Positions 57,911-64,000 of a DNA stretch of 64,000 nt are shown here, piece after piece. The position numbers were made by a program, and so were the translations under genes. The stretch lies in contig DKJZ01000102.1 of assembly GCA_002454975.1 (NCBI GenBank), positions 1-64,000 on the forward strand, written 5' to 3'. The notes below the pieces were generated by a model. It made no database searches. It was not told the DNA's origin and saw only the letters and a list, made by a program, of their open reading frames with translations. This DNA comes from Hylemonella sp. UBA6679 (GTDB lineage: Bacteria > Pseudomonadota > Gammaproteobacteria > Burkholderiales > Burkholderiaceae_C). Each line of letters starts with the position of its first letter. Position 1 is the first letter of the stretch.

Positions 57911-58049
57911 GTGGGTTTTTCTCTAGGGCCTGTGATGGTACGCCCGACAGCAGACAGCGTCGAGGCACAAGCTGTGGGTATCTCTGTATAAATCACGCTT
58001 ACCAAGTGGATAAGCTTGTGTACAAGGTGTGAAACGAGACCCTTGGGCA
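57911..58049. promoter_or_regulatory. dnaB upstream region
   Basis: No coding signal. It holds GTGGATAA (58009-58016), an 8/9 match to the complement of a DnaA box. A TATAAA at 57980-57985 may be part of the dnaB promoter, but a matching -35 is not clear. Confidence 0.3.
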
Positions 58050-58082
58050 TAAAAAAACCGCCAGTTCAACACTGGCGGTTTT
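58050..58082 (-). terminator. Intrinsic terminator of the rpsF-priB-rpsR-rplI operon
   Basis: AAAACCGCCAG (58072-58082 on the minus strand) pairs over 11 bp with CTGGCGGTTTT (58054-58064), 7-base loop, then TTTTTTT overlap on the minus strand. It starts 18 bases after the rplI stop. Confidence 0.9.
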
Positions 58083-58099
58083 GTGTGGAGAAACGCGGA

Positions 58100-58552
58100 T
58101 TACGCGGTTTCGCCGTACACAGAGACAGTGATGTCAACCACCACGTCGGTGTGCAAAGACACGCTCACGGTGCTGTCGCCCACAACCTTGATGGGGCCGT
58201 TGGGCATGCGCACCTGGGCTTTGACAACCTTGTAGCCATGCTTGTTGAGTTCTTCGGAGATGTCGTGGTTGGTAACAGAACCAAACAAACGGCCATCCAC
58301 ACCAGCTTTTTGCGTCAGCTTGATGGTGGTGCCGCCCAGCTTCTCGCCCAGAGCTTGGGACTCAGCCAATTTAGCGGCCGCAGCTTTTTCAAGCTCAGCG
58401 CGCTTGGCTTCAAACTCGGCCTTGGCCGAGGTGGTGGCGCGACGTGCGCGGCCAGAAGGAATCAGGAAGTTACGTGCATAACCGTCTTTCACTTTGACGA
58501 TCTCGCCCAGGTTACCCAGGTTCACAACCTTTTCGAGCAGAATGATTTGCAT
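58100..58552 (-). CDS. rplI: 50S ribosomal protein L9
   Basis: 150 residues: MQIILLEKVVNLGNLGEIVKVKDGYARNFLIPSGRA, the N-domain that binds 23S rRNA, followed by the long connecting helix KAEFEAKRAELEKAAAAK and the C-domain. Last gene of the operon. Confidence 0.98.
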   Translation of the reverse strand: MQIILLEKVVNLGNLGEIVKVKDGYARNFLIPSGRARRATTSAKAEFEAKRAELEKAAAAKLAESQALGEKLGGTTIKLTQKAGVDGRLFGSVTNHDISEELNKHGYKVVKAQVRMPNGPIKVVGDSTVSVSLHTDVVVDITVSVYGETA

Positions 58553-58564
58553 GGTTGTTACTCC

Positions 58565-58846
58565 TTAGATCTTGTGCTGGTCGCTGTAAGGCAGCAACGC
58601 GAGGAAACGCGCGCGCTTGATAGCGGTGTTGAGTTGGCGCTGGTAAATGGCGCGGGTGCCGGTCAGGCGTGCGGGGATGATCTTGCCGTTTTCAGCGATG
58701 AAATCGCGCAAGGTGTCCACGTCTTTGTAGTCGATCTCTTCAACACCGGTCACGGTGAAGCGGCAAAAGCGCTTGCGCTTGAACAGCAGCGATTGGGTAT
58801 TGCGCTTGGGGCGCTTGTCTTTGTTGAAACGTTTTGGTCCGGGCAT
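58565..58846 (-). CDS. rpsR: 30S ribosomal protein S18
   Basis: 93 residues: an N-terminal basic extension, FCRFTVTGVEEIDYKDVDTLRDFIAENGKIIPARLTGT and AIYQRQLNTAIKRARFLALLPY match S18. It lies 12 bases after priB and 13 before rplI. Confidence 0.98.
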   Translation of the reverse strand: MPGPKRFNKDKRPKRNTQSLLFKRKRFCRFTVTGVEEIDYKDVDTLRDFIAENGKIIPARLTGTRAIYQRQLNTAIKRARFLALLPYSDQHKI

Positions 58847-58857
58847 GTTGGACTCCT

Positions 58858-59154
58858 TTAATCTTGACTGAATGCTTGAATGTGAAACACGAGGCTTTTG
58901 CCGCGAGGACTTGAAACAAAACCTGAAAATCGCCAGACACTGCCGATGGGCTGTCTGACCAGGGTTTCTGCGGCAGCCCCAAAGGCGACCGCTTTGACCT
59001 TGGCTTCAACTTGTCGGGCTTGCCGGTCTAGAACCATGCTGGAGCTGTGCTCGAGCATCAGATCGACCGCTGGCAAACCGGCCGGCGTGTAACGCAAAGG
59101 CTGAGCCTGTGCAATGCAAGCCGTGATGAGAAGTTGATTGTCAGGTGGCTTCAA
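58858..59154 (-). CDS. priB: Primosomal replication protein PriB
   Basis: 98 residues, an OB-fold single-strand binding protein that helps PriA restart replication: NQLLITACIAQAQPLRYTPAGLPAVDLMLEHSS and SVWRFSGFVSSPRGKSLVFHIQ. Its place between rpsF and rpsR is the usual one and places it close to dnaB, which it helps load. Confidence 0.94.
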   Translation of the reverse strand: MKPPDNQLLITACIAQAQPLRYTPAGLPAVDLMLEHSSSMVLDRQARQVEAKVKAVAFGAAAETLVRQPIGSVWRFSGFVSSPRGKSLVFHIQAFSQD

Positions 59155-59167
59155 ACCTCAAGCGACA

Positions 59168-59533
59168 TCAGGCCTGGTATTCGGCTTGCTGGGCTTTGCG
59201 GGCGTCTTCACGCTCAACCGTTTTCATCATGGCCGAAGGCGTGGTTTCAGCCTTCTTCTTCTGAACGGTGAGGTGGCGCAACACGGCGTCGTTGAATTTG
59301 AACGCGTGCTCAAGTTCAGCCATCACAGTCTTGTCAGCTTCGATGTTGACGCACAGGTAGTGGGCTTTGGCCAGCTTGTTGATCATGTAGGTCATCTGAC
59401 GACGGCCCCAGTCTTCCACGCGGTGGATCTTGCCACCGCCGGCAGTGATCATGCCCTTGTAGCGCTCGAGCATGGCAGGCACCTGCTCGCTTTGATCCGG
59501 GTGGATCATCAAAATGATTTCATAGTGACGCAT
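59168..59533 (-). CDS. rpsF: 30S ribosomal protein S6
   Basis: 121 residues: MRHYEIILMIHPDQSEQVPAMLERYKG, KIHRVEDWGRRQMTYMINKLAKAHY and HAFKFNDAVLRHLTV are typical S6. It is the first gene of the operon; a 3' extension of charged residues follows the core. The tail (KKKAETTPSAMMKTVEREDARKAQ) is longer than in E. coli in places. Confidence 0.98.
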   Translation of the reverse strand: MRHYEIILMIHPDQSEQVPAMLERYKGMITAGGGKIHRVEDWGRRQMTYMINKLAKAHYLCVNIEADKTVMAELEHAFKFNDAVLRHLTVQKKKAETTPSAMMKTVEREDARKAQQAEYQA

Positions 59534-59625
59534 TCAAACTCCTTATGGATAAGCCCTTGCGGGCGGATAAGCCACCCCCAGCGTCGGATGGGGTGTGGCA
59601 AGGTTAGCCAGCTATTGTAGCTGAT

Positions 59626-61959
59626 CTACAAATGGATGCCTGGGCTGTCTCGTCCAGCGTCAGGAGGTAGCACCTGGCTGAGGACCCGCCCTCTGGTCAG
59701 CAGGCTCACCACCACCATCACCAAGGTGCCTGCAGCCACCCCGAAGACGCCTGCTGACACAGGTTGGATGCCCCACCACAGCCCCGAGCCTTGCAGGCCG
59801 AGGGCCTCGCGCACGGCGGTGGCGTTCGAGAGCATGTAGTAAAGCGTGACACCAATCCCACTGAGCATGCCCCACACCGCCCCTGCACTGGAAGTGCGCT
59901 GCCAATACACCCCCAGCACCATGGCTGGCACAAACGCCGCACCCGCCAAAGAAAACGAGGCCGAGACCAAATACAGGATGTCTGCCGGCCTTTGCGCGGC
60001 CACATACGCAGCGGTCAAAGCCACCAGCAGCAAGGCAAACTTCGAGGCAATCACGCGTCGCATGGTGTAGGAGCGCTCGCTTTGCCCCCGCTTGGGCTGC
60101 CCCAGCGCGCCTTTGAAATACAGGTCATGGGCCAAAGCGTTGCCTATGGTTAACAGCAAACCGTCGGCTGTGGACAGCGCTGCGGCCAGGCCACCGGCCG
60201 CCACCAAGCCTGATATGACGTAAGGCAAGCCACCCAACTCGGGCATGGCCAGCATGATCAGGTCCGCACCCAGCCTGAGCTCGGAGAACTGCAGCCGCTG
60301 GTCGCCATTGATGTCTTGGATGCCCAACAAGCCAGGGTCAACCTTGGCCCATTGCCAAATCCAAGATGGCAAGTCGTCAAAAGGCCGGCCGATCAAATTG
60401 CTCATGACTTCAAACTTCACCATGACGGCAATCGCCGGCGCAGAAATGTAGAGCAAAGAAATGAAAAACAGCGACCACACCACCGATCGCCGGGTTTCCG
60501 CCTGTGAGGTGGTGGTGAAAAACCGCGTCAACAGATGCGGTAAACCCATGGTGCCAATCATCAAGCAAAACACCAGTGCCAAAAAATTACGCCGCGACAC
60601 ATCAAAGTCTTCTTGCTCCTGCGGGCTGCCTTGCGGATCGCCGGCAAAGGGGGTGGTGTGTGCGGGCATGCCACCCAGCGGCTTGGCGCGCTGTTGGTTG
60701 TCGTGCATGGCCAGCGTCCAGGCTTTTCGGGCGGACTCTGGGTCTTTGGGCAGCAAAGCCAGGGCGCGTCTGGCTTCGAAAATGGCCTCGGCATCGGCCC
60801 GCTCCTCATTGAGCAGGCGCAAACGCTCTTTGTGTAAAACGCGCTCACGCTCCAAGGCGCGGGGCACGTCTTGGAGCTTGCTCTCAAAATCTTTGGCGCG
60901 CCGTGCGTACTCCTCAATCACCTGCTGCTCGGAGGGCGAGGCCATGATGTGCTTTTCCAGCACCGCGATTTTTTCTAGCTGCTGCCCGTACACCCAAGGC
61001 GCCAGCGGGTTACCCATTTGCTTGTAGGCCAGCCAAGAGGCGGGAATCAAAAACGCCAGAATCATCACCACGTACTGGGCCACCTGCGTCCAAGTCACAG
61101 CGCGCATGCCTCCTAAAAAAGAGCACACCAGCACGCCGCCCAAGCCAAGCAGCACACCAATCTCAAACTGCACCCCTGTGAGGCGCGAGCTGATCAAGCC
61201 CACGCCGTAAATCTGCGCCACCACATAGGTGAACGAGCACAGAATTGCCGCAAGAGCAGCCAAACGCCGCGGCCAATTGCCCCCAAAGCGCAGCTGAAAA
61301 AAGTCCGGCACCGTGAAAATATTCATGGCCCGCAGCTGAGGCGCGACCAACAAAGCCAGCAGACAAAAACCGCCCGTCCAGCCCAAGATGTAAGCCAAGC
61401 CACCGGGCTGCGCACCCGAGCCAGAAAAGCCTTGGGCATACAAACCGCCAGCCATGCTGATGAAGGAGGCCGCGCTCATCCAGTCCGCAGCGGTGGCCAT
61501 GCCGTTGTACATGGCGGGAATGCGCCGCCCTGCCACGTAGTACTCGTGCATGTCGGTGGTGCGCCCGTAAATACCCACCACGGCATAAAAAATCACCGTG
61601 GCGAGCAAAAACAAAGAGCCCAGCCATTGGCGCGACAAACCAGATTTTTCTGCCAGGTACAAACCCAACAAGAAAAGCAGCAAGCAAGCCACGTAGGTGA
61701 GAAACAGCCGGTTCAAACGGCGCAAATTCAGCGCGTTCTGACTGTCAGCTTCTTGGGCCTCATGCCGGTTGCTCAGCCACGCAAACACCGCCACGATGCC
61801 CAGAAACACCAGCAAACTGCCCTGCGAGGTCAACCAAAACGACACAGGCCAACCGGCCACCACCAGGCTCAAATCACGGGCAAACCAAACCGTGCCCACA
61901 ATGAAAACCAGCCACAACAGCAACAAACCGCCACGCAGTGTGAACAGTTTGGATGTCAT
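59626..61959 (-). CDS. Sodium:solute symporter (acetate-permease-like) with EF-hand-like loop and coiled-coil insertion
   Basis: About 777 residues, SSS family, resembling the VC_2705 subfamily of large acetate-like symporters. Core helix motifs include YYVAGRRIPAMYNGMATAADWMSAASFISMAGG and ALSTADGLLLTIGNALAHDL. Between transmembrane segments is an extra hydrophilic region (about 325-450) that reads as a long coiled coil with many Glu, Arg and Lys. A second loop (about 549-560) reads DINGDQRLQFSE, a 12-residue EF-hand-like calcium motif with D549, N551, D553 and E560. The start is ATG 61957-61959; a GTG 13 codons upstream is possible. A calcium-sensing role is inference. Confidence 0.9.
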   Translation of the reverse strand: MTSKLFTLRGGLLLLWLVFIVGTVWFARDLSLVVAGWPVSFWLTSQGSLLVFLGIVAVFAWLSNRHEAQEADSQNALNLRRLNRLFLTYVACLLLFLLGLYLAEKSGLSRQWLGSLFLLATVIFYAVVGIYGRTTDMHEYYVAGRRIPAMYNGMATAADWMSAASFISMAGGLYAQGFSGSGAQPGGLAYILGWTGGFCLLALLVAPQLRAMNIFTVPDFFQLRFGGNWPRRLAALAAILCSFTYVVAQIYGVGLISSRLTGVQFEIGVLLGLGGVLVCSFLGGMRAVTWTQVAQYVVMILAFLIPASWLAYKQMGNPLAPWVYGQQLEKIAVLEKHIMASPSEQQVIEEYARRAKDFESKLQDVPRALERERVLHKERLRLLNEERADAEAIFEARRALALLPKDPESARKAWTLAMHDNQQRAKPLGGMPAHTTPFAGDPQGSPQEQEDFDVSRRNFLALVFCLMIGTMGLPHLLTRFFTTTSQAETRRSVVWSLFFISLLYISAPAIAVMVKFEVMSNLIGRPFDDLPSWIWQWAKVDPGLLGIQDINGDQRLQFSELRLGADLIMLAMPELGGLPYVISGLVAAGGLAAALSTADGLLLTIGNALAHDLYFKGALGQPKRGQSERSYTMRRVIASKFALLLVALTAAYVAAQRPADILYLVSASFSLAGAAFVPAMVLGVYWQRTSSAGAVWGMLSGIGVTLYYMLSNATAVREALGLQGSGLWWGIQPVSAGVFGVAAGTLVMVVVSLLTRGRVLSQVLPPDAGRDSPGIHL

Positions 61960-62020
61960 GGCTGATTCAGGGGCAGGCTCAAGGTCAGGGCTGGGCACAT
62001 ACCCAGACCTTGATCAAGCA

Positions 62021-64000
62021 TCACATGGCGGCAATGTTTTGCCAGGTGGCCACCACCGAGTCGGGGTTGAGCGACATGGATGTGATGCCCTCTTTGACCA
62101 ACCAACGCGCAAAGTCTGGGTGGTCGCTGGGGCCTTGGCCACAGATGCCCACGTACTTGTTTTGCTTGCGGCAAGCTGCAATGGCGCGGCTGATCATGGC
62201 CTCCACGGCGGGGTCACGCTCGTCAAAATCAGCGGCAAGCAGCTCCAGGCCAGAGTCGCGGTCCAGACCCAAGGTGAGCTGGGTCAGGTCATTAGAGCCA
62301 ATTGAGAAACCATCGAAATACTCGAGGAACTGATCCGCCAAAATCGCGTTGCTGGGCACCTCGCACATCATGATGATCTTCAAGCCGTTTTCGCCGCGCT
62401 TGAGGCCTTGAGCAGCCAACAACTCGGTGACCTTTTTGGCCTGGCCCAAGGTGCGCACAAAAGGCACCATGAGCTCCACATTGGTCAGGCCCATTTCGTC
62501 ACGCACACGGCGCATGGCCTCGCACTCCATGGCAAAAGCCTCGCCAAACTCAGCGCTGACGTAACGGGCTGCGCCGCGAAAGCCCAGCATGGGGTTTTCT
62601 TCCTCGGGCTCGTAGCGGCTGCCGCCAATCAGCTTGCGGTACTCGTTGCTCTTGAAGTCGCTCAAGCGCACGATCACCTGCTTGGGCCAAAAGGCAGCAG
62701 CAATGGTGGCCACGCCTTCGGCAACCTTGTCCACGTAAAAAGCGCGGGGCGAGGCATGGCCACGGGCCACCGACTCGACGGCTTTTTTCAAGTCGGCGTC
62801 CACATTGGGGTAATCCAAGATGGCCTTGGGGTGCACGCCAATGTTGTTGTTGATGATGAACTCCAGGCGGGCCAGGCCTACGCCAGAGTTAGGCAACTGC
62901 GCAAAGTCAAACGCAAGCTGTGGGTTGCCGATGTTCATGGTGATCTTCACCGGGATTTCGGGCATCTCACCGCGCTGCACCTCGGTGACCTCGGTTTCTA
63001 AGAGGCCGTCGTAAATGAAGCCGGTGTCGCCCTCAGAGCAGCTGACCGTCACCAGCGTGCCGTCTTTGAGGGTTTCGGTGGCATCGCCACACCCCACCAC
63101 GGCAGGAATGCCCAGCTCGCGCGCAATGATGGCGGCGTGGCAAGTGCGCCCGCCGCGGTTGGTGACGATGGCCGAGGCCCGCTTCATCACGGGCTCCCAG
63201 TTGGGGTCGGTCATGTCGGTGACCAAAATATCACCCACTTGCACCTTGTCCATTTCGCTGAGCGAATGCACCAAACGCACGGGACCCGTGCCAATTTTTT
63301 GACCAATGGCGCGGCCCTCGGCCAACACGGTGCCGGTGCTCTTGAGTTTGTAGCGCATCTCGGCTTGGCCTTTGGACTGGCTTTTCACCGTCTCGGGGCG
63401 GGCTTGCAAGATGTAGAGCTGGCCGTCGGTGCCGTCTTTGCCCCACTCGATGTCCATGGGGCGGCCGTAGTGCTTTTCAATGACCAAGGCGTATCGTGCC
63501 AAGGCCTCAACATCGGCGTCGGTGAGCGAGTAGCGGTTGCGCAACTCCGAGGGCACGTCCACAGTTTTCACCAGCTTGCCACCCGAGGCTTTTTCTTCTG
63601 GCGTGGAAAACACCATTTGAATCAGCTTGGAGCCCAGGTTACGGCGCACCACCGCACGCTTGCCTGCGGCCAGCATGGGCTTGTGCACGTAAAACTCATC
63701 GGGGTTGACGGCACCTTGCACCACGGTTTCGCCCAGGCCGTAGCTCGAGGTGATGAACACCACGTCTTCAAAGCCTGACTCGGTGTCGATGGTGAACATC
63801 ACACCGGCCGCGCCCAAGTCTGAGCGCACCATGCGTTGCACGCCAGCGCTCAAGGCCACGTCGGCGTGGGCAAAGCCCTTGTGCACACGGTAGCTGATGG
63901 CGCGGTCGTTGTAGAGCGAGGCAAACACCTCTTTCATCTTGTGAAGCACATCCTCGATGCCCACCACGTTCAAAAAAGTTTCCTGCTGGCCGGCAAACGA
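62021..64000 (-). CDS. ppsA: Phosphoenolpyruvate synthase, 5' end outside window
   Basis: 659 residues of about 795 are in the window, starting within SFAGQQETFLNVVGIEDV; the frame is open to the window edge, so the true start is beyond 64000. The catalytic phosphohistidine motif GGRTCHAAIIARELGIPAVVG is intact, as is the C-terminal PEP-binding barrel (VMVPFVRTLGQAKKV, IGSNDLTQLTLGLDRDS, GICGQGPSDHPDFARWL). It makes phosphoenolpyruvate from pyruvate and ATP, needed for growth on acetate- or PHB-derived carbon, in line with aceA and phaC. Confidence 0.97.
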   Translation of the reverse strand, partial: SFAGQQETFLNVVGIEDVLHKMKEVFASLYNDRAISYRVHKGFAHADVALSAGVQRMVRSDLGAAGVMFTIDTESGFEDVVFITSSYGLGETVVQGAVNPDEFYVHKPMLAAGKRAVVRRNLGSKLIQMVFSTPEEKASGGKLVKTVDVPSELRNRYSLTDADVEALARYALVIEKHYGRPMDIEWGKDGTDGQLYILQARPETVKSQSKGQAEMRYKLKSTGTVLAEGRAIGQKIGTGPVRLVHSLSEMDKVQVGDILVTDMTDPNWEPVMKRASAIVTNRGGRTCHAAIIARELGIPAVVGCGDATETLKDGTLVTVSCSEGDTGFIYDGLLETEVTEVQRGEMPEIPVKITMNIGNPQLAFDFAQLPNSGVGLARLEFIINNNIGVHPKAILDYPNVDADLKKAVESVARGHASPRAFYVDKVAEGVATIAAAFWPKQVIVRLSDFKSNEYRKLIGGSRYEPEEENPMLGFRGAARYVSAEFGEAFAMECEAMRRVRDEMGLTNVELMVPFVRTLGQAKKVTELLAAQGLKRGENGLKIIMMCEVPSNAILADQFLEYFDGFSIGSNDLTQLTLGLDRDSGLELLAADFDERDPAVEAMISRAIAACRKQNKYVGICGQGPSDHPDFARWLVKEGITSMSLNPDSVVATWQNIAAM

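Noticed and set aside
52321..58016. Replication origin suggested by DnaA boxes
   Set aside because: Only one perfect box and one near-match exist, kilobases apart; no AT-rich unwinding element or dnaA/dnaN genes are here.
1..64000. Prophage, insertion sequence or integrated element
   Set aside because: No transposase, integrase or phage structural gene was recognised; the only mobile element is the intein in dnaB.

Overview
The window looks like chromosomal DNA from a betaproteobacterium of the order Burkholderiales, most likely a Comamonadaceae member of the Limnohabitans/Rhodoferax/Hydrogenophaga kind. This rests on the rpmI-rplT-pheS-pheT-ihfA-merR order, the lineage-style IF-3 N-terminus, the hom-thrC-mobB-moeA-moaD-moaE block, a Sox thiosulfate oxidation cluster and a polyhydroxyalkanoate pair. 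No phage, insertion sequence, CRISPR array or rRNA operon was seen. Both ends cut genes: a thiolase at the left loses its C-terminus and ppsA at the right loses its N-terminus.

Region by region. 1-5.6 kb: phaA and phaC (PHB synthesis), a small membrane protein, pgeF, then a monooxygenase-fold/FAH hydrolase/Nudix trio. 5.7-11.4 kb: one very large RTX-repeat haem peroxidase. 11.6-24.7 kb: a lipocalin, then an all-minus sulfur cluster comprising a redox MBL protein, SCO, dienelactone hydrolase, an ArsR regulator, a SoxH-like MBL protein, a small cytochrome c, SoxC, SoxD, SoxY, SoxZ, SoxA, SoxX, SoxB and a YeeE-type sulfur permease. The Sox set with SoxCD should take thiosulfate all the way to sulfate. 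24.8-25.0 kb: a candidate structured noncoding RNA, not recognised, made of hairpins placed end to end with its own promoter-like elements and terminator. 25.0-34.5 kb: an Old Yellow Enzyme, tRNA-Pro(GGG), a MerR regulator and the translation block ihfA-pheT-pheS-rplT-rpmI-infC-thrS (infC starts at ATC). 34.7-44.4 kb: a ketopantoate-reductase-like protein, isocitrate lyase with a large palindrome upstream, RraA, a SWIB protein with a histone-like tail, a ThDP enzyme, an MFS carrier and ClpB. 44.5-52.3 kb: a Bug-type binding protein, molybdopterin genes (SoxC needs this cofactor), and thrC, hom and alaA. 52.3-55.4 kb: an Mth938-like protein, a peroxiredoxin and a PIN-PhoH ATPase. 55.5-64 kb: dnaB interrupted by an intein, the rpsF-priB-rpsR-rplI operon, an unusual sodium/solute symporter and ppsA.

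The items most worth following up are the 351-residue intein with class-3-like residues and a LAGLIDADG endonuclease splitting the DnaB Walker A motif; the candidate noncoding RNA at 24796-24957; the 1920-residue RTX peroxidase; the EF-hand-like loop and coiled-coil insertion in the symporter; and several regulatory elements (the aceA palindrome, a terminator between soxX and soxB, and a terminator abutting thrS). All calls come from reading the sequence; no database search was possible.
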